A DNA stretch of 53,183 bases from an alpha proteobacterium L41A (GTDB lineage: Bacteria > Pseudomonadota > Alphaproteobacteria > Caulobacterales > Caulobacteraceae). The position numbers and the translations under genes are program-made. The DNA is taken from NCBI GenBank assembly GCA_000335735.1, contig AMYY01000024.1, positions 1 to 53,183 of the forward strand, read 5' to 3'. Of the stretch, positions 26,137 to 34,385 are shown one piece after another (the first letter of the stretch is position 1; every line of letters starts with the position of its first letter). The notes under the pieces are model-generated. The model was not told where the DNA came from. It searched no databases and saw only the letters and a list, made by a program, of their open reading frames with translations.

Positions 26137-26164
26137 AAGGCCCGGACGGCGACGTCCGGGCCTT
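26137..26164. terminator. Bidirectional terminator between lpdA and mutS
   Basis: AAGGCCCGGAC (26137-26147) pairs perfectly with GTCCGGGCCTT (26154-26164) around a 6-base loop. It lies between two convergent stops (26111 and 26172) and can serve both strands, although the T-runs are short. Confidence 0.8.
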
Positions 26165-26171
26165 CGTCATA

Positions 26172-28853
26172 TCAGGCCAGACCCTTCAGCCGATAAAGCG
26201 CCTCCAGCGCCTCGCGGGGGGTCAGTTCGTCGGGGTCGACGTCGCGCAGGGCCAGTTCAACGGGCGAGGGGCCGCGCATCGGCTCCGGCTCGGCGACGGC
26301 GAACAGGGGCAAATCGTCCAGGCGGGCGGCGGCGGCCTTTTCGCCTTCCAGCCGGTTCAGCACCGAGCGGGCGCGGGCGACGACGGAGGCGGGGACGCCG
26401 GCCAGTTTGGCGACCTGGACGCCGTAGGAACGATCGGCCGCGCCTGGCGCCGCCTCGTGCAGGAAGACCAGTTCGCCGTTCCACTCGCGCGCGACCATGG
26501 ACAGGTTGCAGACGTGGTCCAGCCGCGTCTCCAGCTGGGCCAGCTCGTGATAGTGGGTGGCGAACAGGGTGCGCGCCCGGTTGGTCTCGTGCAGGGCCTC
26601 GGCCGTGGCCCAGGCGATGGCCAGACCATCATAGGTGGCGGTGCCGCGCCCGATCTCATCCAGAACGACGAAGCTGTGCGGCGTGGCCTGGGTCAGGATG
26701 GCGGCGGTCTCGACCATCTCCATCATGAAGGTGGAGCGGCCGCGTGCCAGGTCGTCGCCGGCGCCGACACGGCTAAACAGCCGGTCCACCACGCCCAGCC
26801 GCATCGACCGCGCGGGCACGAAGGCGCCGGCCTGGGCCAGGATGACCAGAAGCGCGTTCTGGCGCAGGAAGGTCGATTTACCGGCCATGTTGGGGCCGGT
26901 GACGATGGCGAGGCGCGATCCGTCCTGGCCCGACCCGTCCAGCCGGGCGTTGTTGGGGGTGTAGGGATCGCCGCCCGTCTTGACCGCCGCCTCCACGACG
27001 GGGTGGCGGCCGGCCTCGACGCAGAAGGTCAGGGTGTCGTCCACGATCGGGCGGGTCGCGCCGACTTCCTGGGCCCATTCGGCGAGGGCGGCGTGGGCGT
27101 CCAGTTCGGCGAGCGCCTCGGCGACGGCCTGCAGCGGCTGGGCCAGGCGGGCGGCCTCGCGTCGCCAGCCCTCGAAGGTCTCGCCTTCGATGGCGAGCGC
27201 CCGGTGGCCGGCCTGGCTGATCTTGGCGTCCAGCTCCGACAGTTCGACGGTGGTGAAGCGGACCTGGGCCGCCAGGGTCTGGCGGTGGATGAAGGGGCTG
27301 TCGGGACCGGCGCGGAGCAAGGCTTCGGCGGTCTTGGCGCTGGTTTCGAGGAAATAGCCCAGGACGGCGTTGTGCTTGATCTTGAACGGCACGCCGGACT
27401 CGGCGACGGCGCGGGACTCCAGATCGGCGACGACGCGGCGGCTGTCGTCGCGCAGGGTGCGGGCGGCGTCCAGTTCGGGCCGATAGTCGGGGCGCACATA
27501 GCCGCCGTCGCGCGCCAGATGGGACGGCTCGTCCACCAGGCCGTCGATCAGGTCGGCCTTCAGCCGCGAAACGTCGGGCGACAGGGTCAGGCGGTCCAGC
27601 GCCGAGGCGATGCGGCGCGGCTGGCCGGTCAGGGGATCGACTTGTCCGACGAACAGGCCGGCGACGCCCTCGGCGATCGACAGGCCGGTGCGCACGGCGG
27701 CCAGGTCGCGCGGGCCGCCGCGACCCAGCGCCAATCGTCCGACGGCGCGGGCGATGTCGGAGGAGGCCTTCAGGGCCTCGCGCAGATCGCGACGCAGATC
27801 GCGGCGCTCCAAGAGCCATTCGACGGCGTCGAGCTGTTCGTTGATGGCCAGGGGATCGCGAAGCGGCCGGGCGATGCGTTCGGCCAGCGCCCGGGCGCCG
27901 CCCGAGGTGACGGTGCGGTCGATGCAGGCGAGCAGGCTGCCCTCGCGCTCGCCGCGCTGGGTGCGGTCGATCTCAAGACTGGCGCGGGTCGCCGGGTCGA
28001 TGGCCAGAAAGCCGCTTTCGCCCAGACGGCGCGGCGGGGCCAGGGCGGGGACCTTGCCGGCCTGGGTCGTCTCCAGATAGGCGGCGATCAGACCCAAGGC
28101 CGAGACCTCGGCCTCCTCGAAGGCGCCGAACCCGTCGAGCGCCGAGACGCCGTACAGCCGTTCGACGCGGGCGCGCGCCGCCTGGGGTTCGGCGATGGCC
28201 GACGCCAGCGCCTGGACCACCCCGCCCGAGCCGTCCAGCGCGTCGCGCGTCGTCTCGTCCGAATACATCCGGTCGGTGACGAGCACCTCGGACGGGCGGA
28301 AGGCGGCGAGCGCCGCGCCCAGGTCTTCGATAGCACAGGCGACGCTGTCGACCGCGCCGGACGACAGTTCGACCACGGCGACGGCCGCCCGACCTTTGCG
28401 CACCGCGACCGCCGCCAGACGATTGGCGCCGCGCGCGTCCAGCAGGCTGTCCTCGGTCAGGGTGCCGGGCGTCACGACCCGGACCACGCCGCGGTGCACC
28501 ACGGCCTTGCCGCCGCGCTTCTTGGCCTCGGCGGGATCTTCCAGCTGTTCGCAGATGGCGACCTTGTGGCCGATACGGATCAGCCGGGCGAGATAGCCCT
28601 CCATCGCATGGACCGGGACGCCGGCCATCGGAATGTCCTCGCCCTGATGCTTGCCCCGCTTGGTCAGGGTGATGCCGAGCGCCGCCGCCGCGACCTCGGC
28701 GTCCTTGAAGAACAGCTCGTAGAAATCGCCCATGCGGAAGAAGAGGATGGCGTCGGGCTGGCCCGCCTTGGCCGTCAGATATTGCGCCATGAACGGCGTC
28801 GCGCCTTCCAGCGAGGCGGCGATTTCAGGAGGATGAGAGACGGGCGCGTTCAT
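26172..28853 (-). CDS. mutS: DNA mismatch repair protein MutS
   Basis: An 893-residue MutS that recognises mismatches and small loops. The mismatch-binding domain includes ILFFRMGDFYELFFKDA, which carries the Phe-x-Glu-like reading head. Then come connector, core, clamp and ATPase domains: Walker A GPNMAGKST starts at residue 653, Walker B is in FVVLDEIGRGTATYDG, and the H-loop is in LFATHYHEL. The C-terminal part ends LTPREALEALYRLKGLA, the dimerisation helix. Length and order are standard for proteobacterial MutS1. mutL is not adjacent. The gene is divergent from btuB, with the cobalamin riboswitch on the other strand of the shared region. Confidence 0.97.
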   Translation of the reverse strand: MNAPVSHPPEIAASLEGATPFMAQYLTAKAGQPDAILFFRMGDFYELFFKDAEVAAAALGITLTKRGKHQGEDIPMAGVPVHAMEGYLARLIRIGHKVAICEQLEDPAEAKKRGGKAVVHRGVVRVVTPGTLTEDSLLDARGANRLAAVAVRKGRAAVAVVELSSGAVDSVACAIEDLGAALAAFRPSEVLVTDRMYSDETTRDALDGSGGVVQALASAIAEPQAARARVERLYGVSALDGFGAFEEAEVSALGLIAAYLETTQAGKVPALAPPRRLGESGFLAIDPATRASLEIDRTQRGEREGSLLACIDRTVTSGGARALAERIARPLRDPLAINEQLDAVEWLLERRDLRRDLREALKASSDIARAVGRLALGRGGPRDLAAVRTGLSIAEGVAGLFVGQVDPLTGQPRRIASALDRLTLSPDVSRLKADLIDGLVDEPSHLARDGGYVRPDYRPELDAARTLRDDSRRVVADLESRAVAESGVPFKIKHNAVLGYFLETSAKTAEALLRAGPDSPFIHRQTLAAQVRFTTVELSELDAKISQAGHRALAIEGETFEGWRREAARLAQPLQAVAEALAELDAHAALAEWAQEVGATRPIVDDTLTFCVEAGRHPVVEAAVKTGGDPYTPNNARLDGSGQDGSRLAIVTGPNMAGKSTFLRQNALLVILAQAGAFVPARSMRLGVVDRLFSRVGAGDDLARGRSTFMMEMVETAAILTQATPHSFVVLDEIGRGTATYDGLAIAWATAEALHETNRARTLFATHYHELAQLETRLDHVCNLSMVAREWNGELVFLHEAAPGAADRSYGVQVAKLAGVPASVVARARSVLNRLEGEKAAAARLDDLPLFAVAEPEPMRGPSPVELALRDVDPDELTPREALEALYRLKGLA

Positions 28854-28933
28854 GTGGCTGCAGGGTGACGGATCGCGCCCGGCGGCTCAAGGCCGTTGAC
28901 CGGCTCTTGCACAGGCTTGTCGGCCCTGCGATA

Positions 28934-29098
28934 GGCCGCGTCAGGCGGTTAAGGGAACACGGTGTGACGCCGTGGCTGTGCCCGCAACTGTAGGCGGCGA
29001 GAGCGTCGTCCGTCCGGGATTTCGATCCCGGCGCCACTGGGCAACTGGGAAGGCGAGGACGGCGGTTTGCGACCCGCAAGCCAGGAGACCTGGCCGCC
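28934..29098 (+). ncRNA. Cobalamin riboswitch
   Basis: The leader of the BtuB-like gene contains the ordered AdoCbl aptamer blocks: GGTTAAGGGAACACGGTG (28948 onward), GGCTGTGCCCGCAACTGTA, GCGCCACTGG then GCAACTGGGAAGGCG, and the B12 box AGCCAGGAGACCTGGC at about 29079-29094. The flanks GCGTCAGGCGG and the CCTGGCCGCC end can form P1. Binding of cobalamin would turn down the downstream receptor gene. End points are approximate. Confidence 0.93.
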
Positions 29099-29152
29099 GA
29101 CGTCGCTCGCTCCTGTCCGGGACCAGACAGCAGCGCGGTTTCTCCGTGGAAG

Positions 29153-29199
29153 CGACCCGACCTTGCGCCGTCCAGACCCTCAAGCGGTCTGGCGGGTCG
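29153..29199 (+). promoter_or_regulatory. Compound hairpin between riboswitch and btuB
   Basis: CCAGACC (29172-29178) pairs with GGTCTGG (29186-29192), and the outer CGACCCG (29153-29159) pairs with CGGGTCG (29193-29199), leaving a 12-base bulge on the 5' side. There is no T-run, so it does not look like an intrinsic terminator; it may be part of a Rho-dependent or translational expression platform. Confidence 0.45.
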
Positions 29200-29258
29200 G
29201 TTCGCTCATGACGGTCTCTCGCGCGCATTCGCGGGACCGAACACGGGGGTATCGCTCA

Positions 29259-31097
29259 ATGAAGCGTTCCATTCTTCTTTCGACGGCCGCCTTTTCTGTA
29301 ACGATTGGCGCGGCCGCCTTCGCCGCGCCTGCCTTTGCCGAAGACGCGACCCAGCTGGACGAGGTGATCGTCATCGCCACCCGCATCCCGGCCATCGTCG
29401 CCGACACGCCCGGCGCCCGAGTCATCGACGGCAAGACCATCGAGCAGCGCGGCGCGATCTTCGCCGCCGACATCCTGGCCGATGTGCCGGGTCTGTCGGT
29501 GACGCGCTCGGGCGCTTTCGGCGGCGTAGCCCAGGTGCGGATGCGCGGCGCGACGCCCGGCAAGACCCTGGTCCTGGTCGACGGCGCGCCGGTCAACGAT
29601 GCGGCCGAACCGAACGGCGCCTATGACTTCTCCAGCTTTGAACTGGCCGATATCGCGCGGATCGAAGTGCTGAGCGGCCCGCAGTCGTCGCTGTGGGGCT
29701 CTGACGCCATCGGCGGGGTGATTTCGTTCACGACGCAAGAGATCGACGGCCTGCGCGCCGAGGCCGAGGCCGGCAGCTTCGACACCGTGCGCGGCCGCGT
29801 GTCGACCGGGGTCGCCAACGAGACCTACGCCTTCAGCGCCTATGCCTCGCGCTTCGACACCGACGGCATTTCAGCCGCGGACGAGGCGGACGGCAACGCC
29901 GAGGCCGACGGCTTCCGCAGCACGACGCTCGGCGCCAAGGGTCGCTATGTCCTGTCCGATGCGGTCAAGGTCGATGGATCGCTGCGCTGGAACAAGTCCA
30001 AGGCCGATATCGACGGCTTCCCGGCGCCGAACTTTACTCTGGCCGACACCGACGACACCCAGGAAAGCGAGCAATGGTCGGGCTTTGGCCGGGTGACGGC
30101 CAAGGCGTTCGGCCTGACGCATCAGTTCAGCGTGTCGGCGTCGGATCTGGATCGCAGCTCGGTCAGCGGCGGCTTTGGCTCGACCTTCACCGGCGACCGT
30201 CAGGCCTATCGCTGGCAGGCGAACGGCCAGGCGCAGGACATCGACTATGCGTTCGGCGTGGAGCGGAACGAGGCCTCGGCGGCCCTGTCGTCGGGCTTGT
30301 CGCGCGACCTGTCGATCACCTCGGTGTTCGGCGTGGCCCAGTATGATGTCGGCGCACTGAACCTGACCGGCGGGCTGCGGTATGACGACACCGACGATTT
30401 CGGCTCCAAGACTACGGGGCGGGTGTCGGCGGCCTATGATCTGGCCGGGGGCTTCATCCTGTCGGGCGCCTACGGCACGGGCTTCAAGTCGCCGACGGTC
30501 AGCCAGGCGGTCTGCGACTTCTGCTTTGCAGCGCTGCCCTATCCCGAGCTGAAGCCGGAAACGGCCGACAGCGTCGAGATCGCCCTGGGCTGGGCCTCGG
30601 CCGACGGTCGGTTCGATGTGCGGGCGACCCTTTATCACCTGAACGTCGAGGACCAGATCACCTATTCGGCCGGTCGCTACATCAATGTCGCCAAGACCCG
30701 TTCGGACGGGTTCGAGCTGGAAGGCCGCGCCCTGCTGGGCGGCGGGTTCGACCTGACCCTGGCCTATGCCTGGACCGACGCGACGGACCGCACGACGGGC
30801 GCGCGCCTGCTGCGCGTGCCGGAACATGCGGGTTCGGCGACCCTGGGCTGGAAGGGTGACCGTCTCTCCGGCGCGCTGACGGTGCGGGCGGAAGGCGATC
30901 AGGACGATTCGGGCGGCTTCTCGACCGTGGCGCGCGACGGCTTCGTCACCGCCAATCTGAACGCCGCCTATCAGCTGACCGACCAGGTCACCCTGACGGC
31001 GCGGATCGAGAACCTGGGCGACGAACACTATCAGCAGGTGTTCGGATACGGCGAGCCGGGACGGTCCGGCTATGTCGGGATCAGGCTGCGCTACTGA
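29259..31097 (+). CDS. btuB: BtuB-like TonB-dependent vitamin B12 receptor
   Basis: A 612-residue outer-membrane receptor. Signal peptide MKRSILLSTAAFSVTIG is cleaved near AFA, and a TonB-box-like DEVIVIATR follows at the mature N-terminus. The plug contains VRMRGATPGKTLVLVDGAPV and IEVLSGPQSSLWGSDAIGGV, typical of BtuB; the barrel closes with the GYVGIRLRY end. The start ATG 29259 is preferred over 29209 because it opens the signal peptide. The upstream cobalamin riboswitch makes B12 or a corrinoid the ligand with good confidence. No btuCDF transport genes are in view. Its last 17 bases overlap the convergent AKR gene. Confidence 0.93.
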   Translation: MKRSILLSTAAFSVTIGAAAFAAPAFAEDATQLDEVIVIATRIPAIVADTPGARVIDGKTIEQRGAIFAADILADVPGLSVTRSGAFGGVAQVRMRGATPGKTLVLVDGAPVNDAAEPNGAYDFSSFELADIARIEVLSGPQSSLWGSDAIGGVISFTTQEIDGLRAEAEAGSFDTVRGRVSTGVANETYAFSAYASRFDTDGISAADEADGNAEADGFRSTTLGAKGRYVLSDAVKVDGSLRWNKSKADIDGFPAPNFTLADTDDTQESEQWSGFGRVTAKAFGLTHQFSVSASDLDRSSVSGGFGSTFTGDRQAYRWQANGQAQDIDYAFGVERNEASAALSSGLSRDLSITSVFGVAQYDVGALNLTGGLRYDDTDDFGSKTTGRVSAAYDLAGGFILSGAYGTGFKSPTVSQAVCDFCFAALPYPELKPETADSVEIALGWASADGRFDVRATLYHLNVEDQITYSAGRYINVAKTRSDGFELEGRALLGGGFDLTLAYAWTDATDRTTGARLLRVPEHAGSATLGWKGDRLSGALTVRAEGDQDDSGGFSTVARDGFVTANLNAAYQLTDQVTLTARIENLGDEHYQQVFGYGEPGRSGYVGIRLRY

Positions 31098-32022
31098 TTC
31101 GGGCGCGGGCGTCGGCGGTGAAGGCCGCCGGCGCCGCAAGCGCAAGCGCCGACCAGTCCAAGTTGGGGCAGGGGGCGTGGGCGGCGGCGACGATGGCGCG
31201 CAGTTCGGCGGCGGAGGCGACGCTGGCCACCACCTTGTCTACGCCCGGTAGCGACAGGGCGTAGGCCAGGGCGGCCTGCATGGGGTCGCAGCGTTGTTCG
31301 GCCAGACGCCTGCGGGTGCGGGACAAGGCCTGGGCGTGACTAGCCATTTCGGGCGGCAGGTCATCGCCGCCTGCGAACAGCAGGCCGTCGGCGAAGACGG
31401 ACGACAGATGAACGCAGGCGCCGGCGTCCGCGATGGCCTCAAGCGTCCCGTCCTGGGCCGCGCGCTGGTCCAAGAGGCTGCACGGCACCTGGACGACGTC
31501 GGCTTCCAGACGGCGGGCTAGGAGCGCGGGACCGTCCTCGATCGTGGCGCAGAAACCGATGCGACGGAACAGGCCGCGGTCCTTGAGGCTGCGAGCGCGA
31601 TCCCACAGGGCGCGGCCCTCGGCGCCGGCCAGATCGGCGGCGTTGGAAATCAGCAGAACATCGCCGCGCGGCAGGCCCATCCGCTCCAGCGAACGGCGAG
31701 CGCGGGCCTCGACCCGGTCCAGACCTTCGCTGAGCGGCACGGTACGGACCGTGACCTGGAAAGGAGAGGGGAAGGGCCAGGCCTGACCCAGCAGGCGTTC
31801 GCCGTCGCCCTCGGGCCGGGTGGCGATCAGCTTGACCCCGGCGTCGGCTCCGGTTTGCAGCAGAAAACGCATGGCTTCTTCGCGGGCGCCGGAGGGCGCG
31901 CTCATGAAGGCGCCGGGCGCGCGCTCGGGTTCGGTCACCACGGCGAGGGCCAGGCGATGGATGGGCGACGACGCCGAAGGTGTGGCGGGGGAATACGACA
32001 CGCCCGACACTATGATCGCCAA
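31081..32022 (-). CDS. Degenerate aldo/keto reductase-like protein
   Basis: A protein of about 313 residues with the outline of an aldo/keto reductase barrel: AMRFLLQTGADAGVKLIATR with GERLLGQA, the LERMGLPRGDVLLISNAADL segment and the C-terminal MQAALAYALSLPGVDKVVAS. The catalytic tetrad is not seen. The usual DTA.xYG block reads IATRPEGD, the Lys region reads VTVRTVPLS, and the LHDPD-like His segment reads LISNAADL. It may be a non-catalytic relative or a strongly diverged enzyme. The start is uncertain: TTG at 32022 or GTG at 32010; neither has a clear ribosome-binding site. It overlaps the convergent btuB stop by 17 bases. An 8-bp inverted repeat lies directly upstream. Confidence 0.7.
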   Translation of the reverse strand: MAIIVSGVSYSPATPSASSPIHRLALAVVTEPERAPGAFMSAPSGAREEAMRFLLQTGADAGVKLIATRPEGDGERLLGQAWPFPSPFQVTVRTVPLSEGLDRVEARARRSLERMGLPRGDVLLISNAADLAGAEGRALWDRARSLKDRGLFRRIGFCATIEDGPALLARRLEADVVQVPCSLLDQRAAQDGTLEAIADAGACVHLSSVFADGLLFAGGDDLPPEMASHAQALSRTRRRLAEQRCDPMQAALAYALSLPGVDKVVASVASAAELRAIVAAAHAPCPNLDWSALALAAPAAFTADARARISSAA

Positions 32023-32023
32023 T

Positions 32024-32053
32024 GCTTAAGGGACGCTGAGCGAGACCTTAAGC
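32024..32053. repeat. Inverted repeat GCTTAAGG-N14-CCTTAAGC
   Basis: GCTTAAGG (32024-32031) and CCTTAAGC (32046-32053) are perfect inverted copies around a 14-base spacer in the 74-base gap between the GST stop and the AKR start on the same strand. It might be an operator or promoter element of the AKR gene, or a terminator stem without T-run. Confidence 0.4.
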
Positions 32054-32096
32054 GAACCCTACTTATCCACCGCTGATATGCGCACTGAGGCGAAAA

Positions 32097-32732
32097 TCAG
32101 GCGTCGGCGTCAGGCTGCACGTCCGGGTGGGCCGAGGCGAAGGCGGGGTGAACCAGGGCGGTCTGTTCGACCGCCAGCAGACGCGGCCAGGGCGACAGGT
32201 CCATGTTGAAGCGCCGCGCCGAATACATCTGTGGAATCAAATAACAATCGACCAGGGTCGGGGCGTCGCCGAAGCTCCATCCGGCGCCGTGGCGGGCGAT
32301 CAGAGCCTCCAGCGCGTCGAAGCCCGGCGCGATCCATCCTGCGGCCCAGGCGTCCACGGCGGCTTGGTCGGCGTTGAACTCGGACCGGATGACCTTCAAC
32401 ACGCGCAGATTGTTCAGCGGATGAATGTCGCAGCCGATCAGCGCGGCCATGGCGCGCACGGTCGCCCGGTCGTTTGCCCCCTTCGGCAGCAGGGCCGGTT
32501 CGGGGCGGGTTTCCTCCAGCCATTCCAGAATGGCCGGGCTCTGGGTCAGTACAAGGTCGCCATCCTGGAGGGCGGGGACCATGCCCTGCGGGTTCAGCGC
32601 CACATAGTCGGGCGTCTTCTGTTCGCCCTTGCGCAGGTCGTGCGCGGCGGTGTCGTAGCCGATCCCCTTCAGGTTCAGAGCGATGCGAACGCGGTAGCTG
32701 GCGCCCGAGCGCCAGTAGCCGTGCAGGATCAT
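32097..32732 (-). CDS. maiA: Maleylacetoacetate/maleylpyruvate isomerase (zeta-class GST)
   Basis: A 211-residue zeta-class glutathione S-transferase. The N-terminal thioredoxin fold starts MILHGYWRSGASYRVRIALN, where the usual SS pair at the active site reads SG (Ser9, then Ser12), and NPQGMVPAL plus LTQSPAILEWLEE bind glutathione. The C-terminal helical domain contains GDAPTLVDCYLIPQMYSARRF. Such enzymes turn maleylacetoacetate or maleylpyruvate into the fumaryl form. It overlaps the FAH-family gene by four bases (ATGA), so isomerase and hydrolase are made together. Whether the pathway is homogentisate or gentisate cannot be settled; the dioxygenase gene is not in the window. Confidence 0.88.
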   Translation of the reverse strand: MILHGYWRSGASYRVRIALNLKGIGYDTAAHDLRKGEQKTPDYVALNPQGMVPALQDGDLVLTQSPAILEWLEETRPEPALLPKGANDRATVRAMAALIGCDIHPLNNLRVLKVIRSEFNADQAAVDAWAAGWIAPGFDALEALIARHGAGWSFGDAPTLVDCYLIPQMYSARRFNMDLSPWPRLLAVEQTALVHPAFASAHPDVQPDADA

Positions 32733-33397
32733 GGCTGCACCTCGAAACTGAGTGTCTCCAGCCCGTCGATGGTCACGACCACACGGTCGCCCGGCTTGAC
32801 CGGGCCGACGCCGGACGGGGTGCCGGTGAAGATCAGGTCCCCGGGTTGCAGCGACCACAGGGCGGCGGCCGCCGCGACGATCCGGTCGGGGTTCAGGATC
32901 ATGTCGCTCAGCACGCTGTCCTGTCTGGTTTCGCCATTGACGCTCAGGCGGATGGCGCCGTCGGGCGCGGGCAGGTCGCCCAGGGTGATGGGGCCGCAGG
33001 GCGCGGACTGATCGAACCCCTTGGCGGCGTCCCAGGGGCGGCCGGCCTTCTTGGCCTCGGCCTGAAGGTCGCGGCGGGTCAGGTCGCAGCCGACGGCCCA
33101 GCCGACGACGGCGACGCCGCCATCCTGACCCGGCCCGATCGCGGCCACCAGTTCCGCCTCGTAGTGCAGGTTTGCGGTTGCCGACGGATAGGATGGGTTT
33201 GCGCCGTCCGAGACGATGGCGTCGCCTGGCTTGGTGAAGAAGAAGGGCGTCTGCTTGTCGGGGTCCGAACCCATTTCGCGGGCATGGGCGGCGTAGTTCT
33301 GGCCCACGCACAGGATGCGGCGAACGGGGAACCGCTGGTCCGATCCGACGATCGGCAGGGACGGGGCGGGGCGGGGCGCAAACAGCCATTGGGTCAT
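32729..33397 (-). CDS. Fumarylacetoacetate/fumarylpyruvate hydrolase family protein
   Basis: A 222-residue FAH-family hydrolase that cleaves a C-C bond in fumarylacetoacetate- or fumarylpyruvate-type diketo acids. Seen motifs: ILCVGQNYAAHAREMG, PFFFTKPGDAIV, the metal-binding HYEAELVAAIG, VGWAVGCDLTRRDLQAEAKK and IFTGTPSGVGPVKPGD. The short length matches bacterial fumarylpyruvate hydrolases more than the long eukaryotic-type FAH. ATG 33397 starts at the family N-terminus (MTQWLFAPRP). It is the first gene of a two-gene unit with the zeta-class GST. Confidence 0.88.
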   Translation of the reverse strand: MTQWLFAPRPAPSLPIVGSDQRFPVRRILCVGQNYAAHAREMGSDPDKQTPFFFTKPGDAIVSDGANPSYPSATANLHYEAELVAAIGPGQDGGVAVVGWAVGCDLTRRDLQAEAKKAGRPWDAAKGFDQSAPCGPITLGDLPAPDGAIRLSVNGETRQDSVLSDMILNPDRIVAAAAALWSLQPGDLIFTGTPSGVGPVKPGDRVVVTIDGLETLSFEVQP

Positions 33398-33458
33398 GGC
33401 GACCGTTCTAGTGCGGCGAAAAGTCCGTGGCGAGAGGCGTACGTCCGACCTGACTAAA

Positions 33459-33483
33459 GGAACCTCGTTGCGCATGTGGCGTT
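33459..33483 (+). promoter_or_regulatory. Sigma-T/EcfG-type general-stress promoter
   Basis: GGAAC at 33459-33463 and CGTT at 33480-33483 are separated by 16 bases, matching the consensus GGAAC-N16/17-CGTT of the alphaproteobacterial general stress sigma factor (SigT in Caulobacter). The element ends 51 bases before the DUF883-like gene, which has families typical of stress regulons. A second copy with the same spacing is at 34294. Confidence 0.7.
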
Positions 33484-33534
33484 GCAACACGGGGTTCTCT
33501 ATTCTACCGCCAAGCTTTCAACGGAGCGCGCACC

Positions 33535-33879
33535 ATGGCCACCACCAAGGCTCGAGAAGACATCAAGGCCGACCTGAAGACCCTCAAGGAGGATCTGAAG
33601 ACCGGCGCCCGCGAAGAGACCCAACGCCTGCGCGACAAGGCCGCCGAGGCCGAAGCGAAGCTGCGCGCCAAGAGCGACGAAGTTCGCGAGCAGGCCCGCA
33701 GCTATTACGACGAGGCCCGCGTGAAGGGTCGCGAATATTATGACGACGCGGCCGAACGCTTCGATGAGGCGCAACGCTATGTCGTCGAGCGCGTACAGGA
33801 GCGTCCGCTGCAATCGACCGCCGTGGCGCTCGGCGTCGGCGTCATCCTCGGCATGCTGCTGGCCGGCCGCCGTCGCTGA
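33535..33879 (+). CDS. DUF883/ElaB-YqjD-like membrane-anchored protein
   Basis: A 114-residue protein with a long charged amphipathic helix (about residues 5-90, rich in Lys, Glu and Arg, for example LRDKAAEAEAKLRAKSDEV) and one C-terminal transmembrane segment (STAVALGVGVILGMLLAG) ending in RRR. This is the ElaB/YqjD/DUF883 plan; the E. coli members sit in the inner membrane and are stress-induced and bind ribosomes. The sequence includes Tyr-rich repeats (SYYDEARVKGREYYDDA). It is the first gene after an EcfG-type promoter and its TGA shares one base with the next ATG, so both are co-translated. Confidence 0.85.
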   Translation: MATTKAREDIKADLKTLKEDLKTGAREETQRLRDKAAEAEAKLRAKSDEVREQARSYYDEARVKGREYYDDAAERFDEAQRYVVERVQERPLQSTAVALGVGVILGMLLAGRRR

Positions 33880-34289
33880 TGTTCAAGGGCATCGTCAAAA
33901 AACTGGTGGCGACGGCTGTCGTCGCCGCCAGCGCGTTCCTGGCCGTCGTCTTCCTGGGCGTGGCCATCTTCTATGCGCTCAGCCTGACGCTGACGCCGCT
34001 CGGCGCAGCGGCCGTGACCTTTGGTCTGTTCGCCCTGGTCGCCCTGATCGTGGCCTTGGTCTTCCTGAAGGACGACAAGCATGACGACGCCGAAGAGGAC
34101 GATGAGCCTGAGGGCCTGCTGGGCAAGGTGATCCACATTGTTCGCGAGCGGCCGATCGTCGGCGCGGTGGGCGGTCTGGGCGCCGCCTTCCTGCTGTTGC
34201 GCAATCCGGCTCTGGCGGCGATCGTCGCCAGCATGGTGGCGGATCGCAAGATGGACCAAGGCGGCTATTCGCGTCGTCGCCGTCGATAG
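33879..34289 (+). CDS. Phage-holin-superfamily-like small membrane protein
   Basis: A 136-residue integral membrane protein. Two hydrophobic helices are near residues 10-33 and 41-62 (VTFGLFALVALIVALVFL), followed by an acidic linker (DDKHDDAEEDDEPEG) and a third weaker hydrophobic stretch (GAVGGLGAAFLLLRNPALAA) before an RRRRR tail. Proteins of this layout after an ElaB/DUF883 gene are usually annotated as phage holin family protein (Phage_holin_3_6), although they are not phage genes. It overlaps the upstream gene by one base. The role is probably in envelope stress, inferred from its promoter and partner. Confidence 0.75.
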   Translation: MFKGIVKKLVATAVVAASAFLAVVFLGVAIFYALSLTLTPLGAAAVTFGLFALVALIVALVFLKDDKHDDAEEDDEPEGLLGKVIHIVRERPIVGAVGGLGAAFLLLRNPALAAIVASMVADRKMDQGGYSRRRRR

Positions 34290-34293
34290 ACGG

Positions 34294-34318
34294 GGAACGG
34301 TCCGCTCAGCTTGACGTT
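34294..34318 (+). promoter_or_regulatory. Second sigma-T/EcfG-type promoter
   Basis: GGAAC at 34294-34298 and CGTT at 34315-34318 with a 16-base spacer, exactly as at 33459. It ends 67 bases before the DUF1328 gene. Two identical architectures within 0.9 kb make chance less likely. Confidence 0.7.
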
Positions 34319-34385
34319 GATCAAGCACACCGACGAACGGCTCTTGGGTCGCCGACGGCAACATCAACTCAGGAGAGCTAAACCC

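Noticed and set aside
26457..28868. 803-codon plus-strand frame opposite mutS
   Set aside because: Antisense shadow in high-GC DNA; mutS motifs are unambiguous on the minus strand.
33879..34289. Prophage remnant because of a holin-like protein
   Set aside because: No other phage genes; the protein belongs to a small stress-gene group commonly given a holin family label.
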